Shown here one piece after another: positions 16,712 through 24,134 of a DNA stretch of 40,256 nt. The translations under genes were made by a program, and so were the position numbers. A model generated the notes under the pieces. That model saw only the letters and a list, made by a program, of their open reading frames with translations. It made no database searches and was not told where the DNA came from. The stretch comes from Oscillospiraceae bacterium (GTDB lineage: Bacteria > Bacillota > Clostridia > Oscillospirales > CAG-272). The stretch is from positions 1-40,256 of the forward strand of contig SVTI01000012.1 of NCBI GenBank assembly GCA_015063855.1. The letters run 5' to 3'. Positions within the stretch are counted from its first letter, which is position 1. Each line of letters begins with the position of its first letter.

Positions 16712-17521
16712 ATGTTCGGAAAAAGACTTGCTATGTTGATTATAACAGTTGTATCGCTGATGGCGGTAACCTGTGTTCCCGCCAATGCTCTGACTCTTAA
16801 TGTAAACGGTAACTACCTTGACTGCTATGCAGAAAACGGTATCTCGTATACCTCGGTGAGACGGTTTGCCGAGCTTTACGGCGGATATGACGTAGAGTGG
16901 GACCAAGGTAGTAAGGTAGCGAATATAAGCGGAAACGGACTTGACCTTGACGTATATCTCGGCAGATATTATTCTGTTGCAAATGACAGAGTCCTTATGC
17001 GTGACGGTATCAATACAAGCAGGGATGGACGGGTATATGCCCCGGTGACCGTTCTTGCCGAGGCTGTTGGTGCAAGGGCTGTATGGGAGCCTTCTACAGA
17101 CAGCGTTGTTGTCAGCGGTGGCGGCGCTGCTCTGACACATGGGACAAGCTATTATAACAGTGAAGATCTGTATTGGCTTTCCCGCATCATTCAGGCGGAA
17201 AGCGGAGGCGAGAGCTTTATGGGGAAGTGTGCCGTAGGTAACGTCGTGCTTAACCGTGTTGCCGATCCACAGTATCCCTCGACGGTAAAAGGTGTAATAT
17301 TCGATACGAAATACGGAGTACAGTTTACCCCAAGTGCCAATGGTACCATATATAACACTCCCTCCGAGGAAAGTGTACTTGCCGCAAAGGCGTGTCTTGA
17401 CGGCTTCTCAAGGTCGGACAAGATCCTGTATTTTCTTAATCCGAGAATAGCACAAAGCAACTGGATAGTAAATAACAAAAAATATATGTTTACTATCGGA
17501 AATCATGATTTCTATGCTTAA
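16712..17521 (+). CDS. SleB-type cell wall hydrolase with copper-amine-oxidase-like N-terminal domain
   Basis: 269 residues. A signal peptide (MFGKRLAMLIITVVSLMAVTCVPANA) implies export. Residues ~27-135 look like a copper amine oxidase N-terminal-like domain, common in Clostridia surface proteins (LNVNGNYL...GISYTSVRRFAELYGG...RVYAPVTVLAEAVGARAVWE). From ~150, LYWLSRIIQAESGGESFMGKCAVGNVVLNRV...YPSTVKGVIF...GVQFTP matches the SleB/Hydrolase_2 domain, a lytic enzyme that in spore-formers breaks cortex peptidoglycan; the Glu in QAESGGE is the expected catalytic residue. The SleB domain is shared by vegetative enzymes, so a spore role is not certain. Strong AAAGGAGG site. Confidence 0.88.
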   Translation: MFGKRLAMLIITVVSLMAVTCVPANALTLNVNGNYLDCYAENGISYTSVRRFAELYGGYDVEWDQGSKVANISGNGLDLDVYLGRYYSVANDRVLMRDGINTSRDGRVYAPVTVLAEAVGARAVWEPSTDSVVVSGGGAALTHGTSYYNSEDLYWLSRIIQAESGGESFMGKCAVGNVVLNRVADPQYPSTVKGVIFDTKYGVQFTPSANGTIYNTPSEESVLAAKACLDGFSRSDKILYFLNPRIAQSNWIVNNKKYMFTIGNHDFYA

Positions 17522-17584
17522 TTAATTATCCTTATACATAATCACCAAATTTTAATTAGGCTTTCTAATCCTTATATAAAGCTA

Positions 17585-17613
17585 TTGAAATAGAGATAAT
17601 AGTTTGATATAAT
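17585..17613 (+). promoter_or_regulatory. Promoter for the ABC exporter
   Basis: TTGAAA (17585-17590), 17 bases, extended -10 TGATATAAT (17605-17613). The -10 lies inside a large palindrome. Confidence 0.78.
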
Positions 17614-17630
17614 TAGATATCAAACTATTA
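17597..17630 (+). promoter_or_regulatory. Large palindromic operator over the exporter promoter
   Basis: TAATAGTTTGATAT and ATATCAAACTATTA are perfect inverted 14-bp arms around AATTAG. The palindrome covers the spacer end, the -10 box and the transcription start, the expected place for a dimeric repressor. No repressor gene is adjacent. Confidence 0.75.
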
Positions 17631-17643
17631 TGAGGTGATTGTT

Positions 17644-19641
17644 ATGGGTCCCGGTATGGGAATGGGAAGACCTCCGTGGGAGATAAATGACGGGCTTAAG
17701 CCAAAGAAACCCACCAAGCCTTCTGAGGTGCTTCCTTATTTAAAAAAGGTTTTGGGCGGATTTTTCAAGAGACTTTTCTATATATTCGGATTGGTATGGG
17801 AGGCAAAGCCCATTCTGCTCTTTGTTATGATATTTATGGCTGTATTCAACGGTGTTATGCCTGTTGTCGGCTCATATATATCGGCAAATCTTCTTAATTC
17901 GCTTTCCTCTCTTTTTACAGGCAGCAGAGAACTGAGTGAGGCTGAGCTTGCAAAGCTGATCATAGTACCTTTAGCTTTGCAGTTTGGATATCTTTTCTTT
18001 ACAAGGCTTGTAAATGCGGTAAGCGGTATGATAACGAGCATATCGGGTGAGGTCGTAACCAATCACGTTAAGGTCAAGATCATGAAGAAGGCTAAGGAGA
18101 TCGACCTTGCCAGATACGATATGCCCGAGTTTTATGAGAAGCTGGAGAATGCCAATCGCGAGGCAGGTATGCGTCCGATACATATTCTCAACTCCACCTT
18201 CAGTCTGGTATCGAATATCATCAGTATAGTGAGCTATATTCTGATACTTATAGCTATATCCCCCTTTGCACCCCTTATCGTTATAGTGATATCGGTACCG
18301 AGTGCGATAATTACTTTCGTATATAAAAAGAAGAATTTCCAATATATGCGCCATCGCTCCAAGGACAGAAGACAGATGGCATATTATTCAGAGGTTCAGG
18401 TCAATAAGGATCTCGTTAAGGAGGTCAAGCTCTTCGGTCTCTCGGATACCTTCGTCGATAGATATAACGGAGTTTTTAAAAGCTATTTCAAGGGATTGAA
18501 GAAGCTTATCGTGGGAGAGGGTGTATGGAATGTAGGTATGACCCTCTTTACAACGGTTGTAAATTGCGGCTTGTTCTTCTATATTGCATACAATGTGTAT
18601 AAAGGAAATGGGCAGATAGGTGATTATTCGCTTTATACGGGCGCACTTACGTCTATTTCAAGCGGTGTTACTACCCTTGTCAACGTGATATCCCAGGTAT
18701 ATGAAGGCTCGCTCTTTATAGATAATCTGATAGTCTTTATGAATGAGAAAAAGACTATAACGTCTATTCTTGCCGAGCCTGCACCCTTAAAGCGGCATTG
18801 CGGACATACCCTCGAGCTTCGCGACGTTTCCTTCAGATATCCCGGTACAAGCCGTGACGTGCTGAAAAACATCAATCTTACCATAGAGCCGGGAGATACC
18901 GTTGTTATGGTCGGCCTCAACGGTGCAGGCAAGACCACACTTATCAAGCTTCTTACACGCCTTTACGATCCTACCGAGGGTGTTATACTGCTTGACGGTC
19001 ATGATATACGTGAGTATGACGTGGACGAGCTCTATAAGATGTACGGTATCATATTCCAGGACTTCGGAAAGTATGCGGTAAGCGTTAAAGAGAATATAGC
19101 CTTCGGTAATATAGAGAAGGGAATAGTTGACAGCGAGGTAGTAAAGGCGGCGGGTGCAAGTAATGCCGATGAGTATATCGAGCAGCTGCCCCAAAAGTAC
19201 GATACTCCCCTTATGAGATATTTTGAATCTGACGGTATTGAGCTATCGATCGGACAGTGGCAGAAGCTCTCTATAGCCAGAGCCTTCTACAGCGATTCGG
19301 ATATTCTTATCCTCGATGAGCCTACCGCTTCTCTCGATGCGATAGCAGAGCAGGAGGTGTTCAGTCAGTTTGATAAGCTGAGAAAGGACAAGACTACAAT
19401 ATTCGTTTCCCACCGTCTCTCCAGCGCCACCGTAGCATCAAAAATACTGGTGCTGTCTGAAGGTGAGCTCATAGAACAGGGTAACCATGAGGAGCTTATG
19501 GCGAAGAAGGGTGAATATTACCGTCTTTTCTCCACTCAGGCGAAGCGTTATATTTCCTCTGCGGCTGAAGAAATAAATGACGGCAAAATGCCTTTGTTTC
19601 CTACGAAAGGGAAGGGATTTCCCCCGAAAAGGTTTGATTGA
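17644..19641 (+). CDS. ABC exporter, fused membrane and ATPase domains
   Basis: 665 residues, a half-transporter of the MsbA/multidrug exporter class that would work as a dimer. After a cytoplasmic N-terminus with an odd Gly/Met/Pro-rich start (MGPGMGMGRPPW) come transmembrane helices, e.g. PILLFVMIFMAVFNGVMPVVGSY and IISIVSYILILIAISPFAPLIVIVISVP. The ATPase has Walker A GLNGAGKTT, signature LSIGQWQK, Walker B ILILDEPTASLDA and the switch VSHRLSS. The ATG at 17644 has GAGGTG 6 bases upstream; the GTG at 17635 in the track is part of that site. Substrate is unknown. The promoter is overlapped by a 34-bp palindrome, suggesting induction by a ligand-sensing repressor, as for drug exporters. Confidence 0.88.
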   Translation: MGPGMGMGRPPWEINDGLKPKKPTKPSEVLPYLKKVLGGFFKRLFYIFGLVWEAKPILLFVMIFMAVFNGVMPVVGSYISANLLNSLSSLFTGSRELSEAELAKLIIVPLALQFGYLFFTRLVNAVSGMITSISGEVVTNHVKVKIMKKAKEIDLARYDMPEFYEKLENANREAGMRPIHILNSTFSLVSNIISIVSYILILIAISPFAPLIVIVISVPSAIITFVYKKKNFQYMRHRSKDRRQMAYYSEVQVNKDLVKEVKLFGLSDTFVDRYNGVFKSYFKGLKKLIVGEGVWNVGMTLFTTVVNCGLFFYIAYNVYKGNGQIGDYSLYTGALTSISSGVTTLVNVISQVYEGSLFIDNLIVFMNEKKTITSILAEPAPLKRHCGHTLELRDVSFRYPGTSRDVLKNINLTIEPGDTVVMVGLNGAGKTTLIKLLTRLYDPTEGVILLDGHDIREYDVDELYKMYGIIFQDFGKYAVSVKENIAFGNIEKGIVDSEVVKAAGASNADEYIEQLPQKYDTPLMRYFESDGIELSIGQWQKLSIARAFYSDSDILILDEPTASLDAIAEQEVFSQFDKLRKDKTTIFVSHRLSSATVASKILVLSEGELIEQGNHEELMAKKGEYYRLFSTQAKRYISSAAEEINDGKMPLFPTKGKGFPPKRFD

Positions 19642-19699
19642 CGAAGCATTAAGAAGAAGTCTGGAACCTTAACGGCTTGTATTTGTTGATAAAAAAAGT

Positions 19700-19750
19700 A
19701 CAGAGAATGATTTCGGTGTAACTTTATACACCATCATTCTCTGTTTTTTT
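19700..19750 (+). terminator. Strong terminator after the ABC exporter
   Basis: ACAGAGAATGAT pairs perfectly with ATCATTCTCTGT (12 bp) with an inner GGTGTA/TACACC stem, followed by seven T. Confidence 0.93.
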
Positions 19751-19756
19751 ATTTAT

Positions 19757-19834
19757 AGGAAATTGCTTCATTTCGTGTGAGTTGTTTGCACCAAGAAAGG
19801 GAGCGGGATTCGGTGCGCCCGGCGGCGCTTTTTT
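19757..19834 (+). repeat. Dispersed intergenic repeat, copy 3
   Basis: Near copy of 5095-5173: GGAAATTGCTTCATTTCG, GTGTGAGTTGTTTGCAC and GATTCGGTGCGCCCGGCGGC are all shared, ending in the same GCGCC/GGCGC hairpin with T-run. As at copy 1, it follows directly after an operon terminator, including the joining TATAGGAAATT. Confidence 0.75.
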
Positions 19835-19860
19835 ATATTATTACTTTTAAATTACAGTTT

Positions 19861-19929
19861 GAAGGGCTTTGCCCTTCACCCTGCTCTTCGGGCTTGGAGT
19901 TTGAAAGTATCGTTAATTCAATGCCCGAA
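19861..19929. repeat. GAAGGGC-TTT-GCCCTTC hairpin segment
   Basis: A perfect 7-bp stem with TTT loop (19861-19877), followed by CACCCTGC and then TTCGGGC (19887-19893), which is inverted at GCCCGAA (19923-19929). It looks like a repeat-derived element; no coding signal. Confidence 0.45.
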
Positions 19930-19950
19930 ATAAAGGATTTGCAGTAGACC

Positions 19951-20095
19951 CGTAGGGGACGGCGACTCGACGTCCCTTGAGAATTAAATATACAAATAAC
20001 TATATTTCAAGCCATTAAACCGACAATTTATTTCTTTAAATTATCCTTTATTCATAACTTATTATTTTAGGGATGTCGAGTCGCCATCCCCTACG
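19951..20095. repeat. GTAGGGG-type long inverted repeat
   Basis: CGTAGGGGACGGCGACTCGA... (19951-19977) is inverted at 20069-20095 (...TCGAGTCGCCATCCCCTACG), 27-base arms with two mismatches, separated by ~91 AT-rich bases. Non-coding, in the convergent gap between the exporter and the histidine kinase; typical of small non-autonomous elements. Confidence 0.75.
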
Positions 20096-20151
20096 AGTTC
20101 GTTTGTTTTCCTCGCTTGCCACTTTATATTTCGTCTCAGAAAACTGTTAGC

Positions 20152-20453
20152 TAAATTATAGTTTATCGGTGAGTTTAAACTAATGAAAATGTAAAGCATT
20201 AAACGAAAAGTTTACTGATACTAAAGCGCCCCTTGGCTAAAGGGGAGGGGACCACGGAGTGGTGAGGGGATATAAATAACAAACAATTATATATCTACAT
20301 TATTTTAAGAGTATCCCTCCACCGCTTACCGCCCAACAAGATGTTGGGCTGCGGTCCCCCTCCCTTTAGACAAGGGAGGCGCGGTTTTGTGCAAACTCAT
20401 TGCTTATTTTAAGACGTTTTGTCACAGCAAACTCAACGATAAACTATAATTTA
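20152..20453. mobile_element. MITE-like element (~302 bp) with nested inverted repeats
   Basis: Outer arms TAAATTATAGTTTATCGGTG... (20152-20176) and their inverse (20429-20453) match 24 of 25 bases. Inside, GCGCCCCTTGGCTAAAGGGG... (from 20224) is imperfectly inverted at CCCTCCCTTTAGACAAGGGA... (to ~20386), and a GCCCAACA-AGA-TGTTGGGC hairpin sits in the right half. No ORF of note. The nested palindromic structure is that of a non-autonomous transposable element; target-site duplication was not identified. Confidence 0.65.
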
Positions 20454-20507
20454 TCGTTTTCTTCATTTCGGAGGTAAAGAAACGGTAATTATCGGCTTTA
20501 CAACATA

Positions 20508-21818
20508 TCATTCGTTGCGGGCCGGCGCCTGCAACGGCAACGCACAATGAACACAGAACATACCGTTGTCCTCATAGAATTCTATCATGCCGTTGTATTT
20601 TTCAACGGTGTTTTTGATACTCTTGATACCGAAGCCGTGGTTGAGGGTATCCTTCTTTGATGATTTCAAATCGGGATTTTTGGAAAGTACCGATCCGTTG
20701 ATAGTGTTTTTACAGGTGATATTCTGATATTCGCCTTGCATACGAAAGACTATCTCAATTCGTTTTTCGGCGGAGTCTTGCACACCTTCAATAGCGTTGT
20801 TCAGCATATTGCCGAGAAGGGAGGTCAGATCGAGATCATCAATACCTTCAAGGTTATCCAATGCTCCCGATATTTCAAATTTGATATCCTCGTTCTGTGT
20901 CACCTTGGAATCGAGAATGAAGTCAGCCATGCGGTTTCCCGTGTGATAGAAGCGCTTTGTCTTTTCTAATTCGGATTGCTTGTCCGAAATGTATTTATTG
21001 ACCTCGTCATACTTGTGTTCTTCCATCAAACAATTGATATACATAAGATGCTCACGGATATCATGACGTGTAACACGTAAACGGGAATAGACATTTCCAA
21101 GCTCACGGTAACGTTCTTCCTCTAATTCTCGACGGTTGTTTATCAGCTCAAGCTCATGCTTGGCAGAGGCATTATGCATTGATTTTTTGAATAGTATAAG
21201 AACTGTAAAATTACTTATAAACAATACGCATATTACCGTGATAACGGCAACAGAATATCGGCTTATATCATATTCGATTCCAAACATCAGAAAAATGTAA
21301 AGAGTTAATACAGTACCGGCAGGGAAAACCAGATAAAGGAATAAATCGATTAAAGAAAAGCGTTCCCGTATAACAAATATACGGTTTATTATCATGAGGA
21401 CAGATATCATCGCAATTTTGCACAAGAAAATATATATGTATCTATGAAACGATGAAGCGAAGACGATTTCGTCAAATTTGTTGGGTGAAAACAGTGAATA
21501 TACATATAAGATCAGTGTATTTACTATTATCAATGTCAGCATATATATCAACGGGGAGAGAATCTTTGCAACTATTCTTTTATTTTTAATGCTGAATGCG
21601 AAGCCGTAGAGCATCAGTGTCATGATAACCACGTGGTACTCTGAAAAATGTGTATAATGGGTAAAATAGTTTGACAGTGTCAGAATGGATAAAACACTCA
21701 GAACAAAACCGATAATACTTTTCTTGTTATTTACAGATCCGTTATTAAATCGGAATACAAACCATACTCCGGCGAGGGCGTCGATAAAATTTGCTAAGTA
21801 TTCGATAGGATAATTCAT
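20508..21818 (-). CDS. Sensor histidine kinase, AgrC-like with GHKL ATPase domain
   Basis: 436 residues. About six transmembrane helices fill residues 5-215 (for example VVIMTLMLYGFAFSI and AVITVICVLFISNFTVLILF), a coiled segment (HELELINNRRELEEERYREL) follows, then the phospho-acceptor region VTRHDIREHLMYINC with His252, the N box LLGNMLNNAIEG (Asn340/341) and the G box HGFGIKSIKNTVEKYNG. This is the layout of peptide-sensing AgrC/ComD-type kinases. The track start at 21848 overlaps the regulator gene; the ATG at 21818 has AAGGGAGAG upstream and gives a membrane-starting protein. It is co-transcribed with the LytTR regulator. No AgrB/AgrD-like genes are nearby, so the signal is unknown. Confidence 0.9.
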   Translation of the reverse strand: MNYPIEYLANFIDALAGVWFVFRFNNGSVNNKKSIIGFVLSVLSILTLSNYFTHYTHFSEYHVVIMTLMLYGFAFSIKNKRIVAKILSPLIYMLTLIIVNTLILYVYSLFSPNKFDEIVFASSFHRYIYIFLCKIAMISVLMIINRIFVIRERFSLIDLFLYLVFPAGTVLTLYIFLMFGIEYDISRYSVAVITVICVLFISNFTVLILFKKSMHNASAKHELELINNRRELEEERYRELGNVYSRLRVTRHDIREHLMYINCLMEEHKYDEVNKYISDKQSELEKTKRFYHTGNRMADFILDSKVTQNEDIKFEISGALDNLEGIDDLDLTSLLGNMLNNAIEGVQDSAEKRIEIVFRMQGEYQNITCKNTINGSVLSKNPDLKSSKKDTLNHGFGIKSIKNTVEKYNGMIEFYEDNGMFCVHCALPLQAPARNE

Positions 21819-21828
21819 GATCTCTCCC

Positions 21829-22566
21829 TTATTCCGAGAAGCGTTCACGTTCTCTCATAAATTTGATATATTTTGTCTTAAGCTCAGTATAATACTTTTT
21901 GGCTATGGGAAGACACTCCTTGTTTGACATCACTACATGATCCTCACGTATTGAATGGATATGCTTGATATTGATTACCGTTCCCACATTGATACGAATA
22001 AACAGGGAAGGATCGAGATCTGCTATCAATTCCTTAATACCTCGGCGGTCACGGTATTCTTCGTTTATGCATAGAATTTTTATGTAGTTTGTTGCCTTTT
22101 GCTTTTCTATGTATATCACTCTGTGAACCGATATTTGTGTACAATCGTTTCTGTTGATTAGTGTTATGTATTTGTCCGAGGACAGAAGGTTTTTTACTGC
22201 CGAGGTCAATGCCTCCTCAAGCTCATCGTTAAGATTGGTTTTCCTCAGATAACGGAAGGGGTTGAAGCGCAGAGAATAGAATACATATTCCTTGTAATTT
22301 GTAATAAATATGATAAGCGTTTCGGGATGTAGGTCATAGAAGCTCTGGGCAATCTTCATTCCGTCGATTTCAGGCATGCTTATATCAAGGAACAGAATAT
22401 CTATATATGTATTCTCGGCATAGCTGAGAAGTGCTTCGGGAGGATATATGTATTCGCACCTGATGATCATGTCGCAAAAGCTTTCATTCCTTGCAATGAT
22501 CGATTGCATATCACGGATAAGCTTGTCAGCAAAGACTCTGTCGTCATCACAAACTACAATTTTCAC
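21829..22566 (-). CDS. LytTR-family response regulator
   Basis: 245 residues. The receiver domain has the acidic pocket CDDD (7-9), the phosphorylated Asp61 in ILFLDISMPEIDGM and the K in TNYKEY. From ~140 a LytTR DNA-binding domain follows (SDKYITLINRNDCTQISVHRVIYIEKQK...RINVGTVINIKHIHSI), which binds direct repeats upstream of target genes. The start is GTG at 22566 with GGAGGT upstream. It is the first gene of the two-gene operon with the kinase (10-base gap). Targets cannot be assigned. Confidence 0.93.
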   Translation of the reverse strand: MKIVVCDDDRVFADKLIRDMQSIIARNESFCDMIIRCEYIYPPEALLSYAENTYIDILFLDISMPEIDGMKIAQSFYDLHPETLIIFITNYKEYVFYSLRFNPFRYLRKTNLNDELEEALTSAVKNLLSSDKYITLINRNDCTQISVHRVIYIEKQKATNYIKILCINEEYRDRRGIKELIADLDPSLFIRINVGTVINIKHIHSIREDHVVMSNKECLPIAKKYYTELKTKYIKFMRERERFSE

Positions 22567-22644
22567 AGAATACCTCCATAAATTTATTTGAGTATATTAT
22601 ATCATAAGTCCATTATACCAGAAAAGACTGAAATTATACCTTTT

Positions 22645-22674
22645 TTGACAAAAAGTTTATAAATTTTGTAAAAT
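22645..22674 (+). promoter_or_regulatory. Promoter for the XRE regulator
   Basis: TTGACA (22645-22650), 18 bases, TAAAAT (22669-22674), divergent from the two-component operon. No equally good promoter was found on the minus strand for the latter. Confidence 0.65.
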
Positions 22675-22683
22675 TAGACGTAG

Positions 22684-22706
22684 AATACGAACAATGGGTT
22701 CGTATT
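22684..22706 (+). promoter_or_regulatory. Inverted repeat in the XRE leader (operator or attenuator)
   Basis: AATACGAAC and GTTCGTATT are perfect 9-bp arms around AATGG, followed by GTTTTTG. Placed just after the -10 box and ~28 bases before the XRE gene, it may be an autoregulatory operator or a weak terminator. Confidence 0.6.
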
Positions 22707-22733
22707 GTTTTTGTACACTATTATGGGGGAAAT

Positions 22734-22952
22734 ATGGATTTTAACGATTATTTGTCAGAGCAGATATATCGTGGCAGAAAAAGGGCAGGGTATACCCAGG
22801 CTCATTTGTCACAGAAGCTCGGTGTTTCCGTGCGATGGTATCAGCGCATCGAGAAGGGCGAAAGGCTCCCCGGGGCAGTTGTCCTCATTAAGCTGATGCT
22901 GCTGCTTGATATTGACATCGAGGTGTTCAGAGACTATTTTATGCATAAATAA
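22734..22952 (+). CDS. Small XRE-family (Cro/CI-type) transcriptional regulator
   Basis: 72 residues, essentially a single helix-turn-helix domain: LSEQIYRGRKRAGYTQAHLSQKLGVSVRWYQRIEKGERLPGAVVLIKLMLLLDI. The recognition helix is VSVRWYQRIEKG. There is no effector or dimerisation extension. GGGGGAA precedes the ATG. It could repress itself through the inverted repeat in its leader. The targets and inducing signal are unknown; proximity to the divergent two-component operon may be coincidental. Confidence 0.88.
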   Translation: MDFNDYLSEQIYRGRKRAGYTQAHLSQKLGVSVRWYQRIEKGERLPGAVVLIKLMLLLDIDIEVFRDYFMHK

Positions 22953-23184
22953 ACCTTCAATGATATTTTTCTTTTAGAAAAATGATATATTTCCAAAGGA
23001 AATATGATATATTGCTGACGCAATATGATATATACCAGAAGGGTATATGAAGGTAAAAAACACTCTGTTGCAGTTGAACAGAGTGTTTTTTAACATATTT
23101 TTGAAGAAAATATATCATAGGCGAAGCCTATATCATACACCAAGGGTGTATATCACAGATTTGCTCTGCAAATCTATATCATTA
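22953..23184. repeat. Array of variable short hairpins joined by ATGATATA/TATATCAT linkers
   Basis: Seven small palindromes of different sequence are separated by a constant linker. Left half, linker ATGATATAT: TTTTTC/GAAAAA, TTTCC-AAA-GGAAA, ATTGC-TGAC-GCAAT, TATACC/GGTATA, the set enclosed by ACCTTCA...TGAAGGT (22953-23054). Then a terminator hairpin, then the right half with the linker inverted (ATATCAT): ATAGGC-GAA-GCCTAT, ATACACC-AAG-GGTGTAT, AGATTTGC-TCT-GCAAATCT. No coding potential. Confidence 0.8.
23055..23091. terminator. Bidirectional terminator inside the hairpin array
   Basis: AAAAAACACTCTGTT pairs perfectly with AACAGAGTGTTTTTT (15 bp, loop GCAGTTG). It can end both the XRE transcript and the convergent dehydrogenase transcript. 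Confidence 0.92.
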
Positions 23185-23189
23185 CAGGT

Positions 23190-23990
23190 TTAAGGACGAA
23201 GTCCCATACCGCCCTCAAGGGTGAGGGTTTCGCCTGTGAGATACTTGAAGTCGGGGTGAGCAAGCTGAACACAAACTCTGCCGATCTCGGTCTCGGGATC
23301 GCCGAAGTGTCCTGCGGGAGGCATTTTAACATTTGCCTTAAATGCCTCGGGATAAGCCTTCTCAAAGTTTTCAAGCTGAGCTGTCCATGCAATGGGACAG
23401 ATGATATTTACGTTGATTCCGTCGGGAGCCCATTCTGTTGCAGCAACACGTGTAAGACCTCGGATGCCCTCCTTGGCAGCAGCATAAGCGCACTGACCGT
23501 AGTTTCCGAATAGTCCTGCACCGGATGCAAAGTTGATTACCGCACCTCTTGTCTCCTTGAGGTAGGGGTAGCACGCCTTCATATAATAGAAGGTTGCATA
23601 AAGTCCGGAATACATAGCGAGGTCAAACTGCTCTGTTGTATGATCTGCCAATGTAACACCGGAAGCGGAAGCCTGTGCGTTGTTGATAAGCACGTCTATT
23701 CTGCCGAAGGCCTCCATGGTCTTTGCGGCAACATCCTTTGCGATAGCCTCGTTATCCGCACCTGCGTTGATATCAGCGGCGAGGATAAGCACCTTGATAC
23801 CGTAGAGTCTCTCGAGCTCTTCCTTGGCATCCTCTAATTTCTTTACATTACGTCCTGTGATGACAAGGTTTGCACCTTCCTTGGCGTATGCAGTAGCGAT
23901 ACCGTAGCCGATAGAACCGCAACGTCCGTCGGATAGGGTCGCACGTCCGGCACCTGTAATTATGGCTGTCTTACCTGTTAAATATCCCAT
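23190..23990 (-). CDS. Short-chain dehydrogenase/reductase (SDR)
   Basis: 266 residues, a classical NAD(P)(H)-dependent SDR. The catalytic set is Ser156 in NFASGAG, Tyr169 and Lys173 in CAYAAAKEG, and the structural NNAQA motif replaces the usual NNAG. The glycine-rich cofactor loop is unusual: TGAGR is separated from GSIGYGIA by an insertion ATLSDGRC, whereas most SDRs read TGxxxGIG. Asp73 in AADINA is the adenine-contacting residue. The C-terminus LTGETLTLEGGMGLRP is typical of the FabG/BaiA-like group. The substrate is unknown. AGGAG precedes the ATG, and it is a single-gene transcript. Confidence 0.87.
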   Translation of the reverse strand: MGYLTGKTAIITGAGRATLSDGRCGSIGYGIATAYAKEGANLVITGRNVKKLEDAKEELERLYGIKVLILAADINAGADNEAIAKDVAAKTMEAFGRIDVLINNAQASASGVTLADHTTEQFDLAMYSGLYATFYYMKACYPYLKETRGAVINFASGAGLFGNYGQCAYAAAKEGIRGLTRVAATEWAPDGINVNIICPIAWTAQLENFEKAYPEAFKANVKMPPAGHFGDPETEIGRVCVQLAHPDFKYLTGETLTLEGGMGLRP

Positions 23991-24023
23991 ATTTATTCTC
24001 CTGAATTTTTTAAATTACAATTT

Positions 24024-24052
24024 AGTATACCAAAAATCGACAAATAAATCAA
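24024..24052 (-). promoter_or_regulatory. Promoter for the SDR gene
   Basis: On the minus strand TTGATT (24052-24047), 17 bases, TATACT (24029-24024). Confidence 0.7.
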
Positions 24053-24075
24053 GGGGTAATAAAAATATCTTTTAC

Positions 24076-24104
24076 TTTACAAAAACAAAAAAATATGATA
24101 TAAT
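24076..24104 (+). promoter_or_regulatory. Promoter for the FAD oxidoreductase gene
   Basis: TTTACA (24076-24081), 17 bases, extended -10 TGATATAAT (24096-24104). Confidence 0.78.
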
Positions 24105-24134
24105 AAATTTGTATGACATAACGAAAGGAACATT

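Noticed and set aside
20101-20507. A hidden gene in the gap before the histidine kinase
   Set aside because: Only palindromic repeats are visible; no ORF above noise with a ribosome-binding site.
22953-23184. CRISPR array
   Set aside because: The periodic linkers are only 8-9 bases, the spacers are self-complementary and of uneven length, and the linker orientation reverses; no cas genes.
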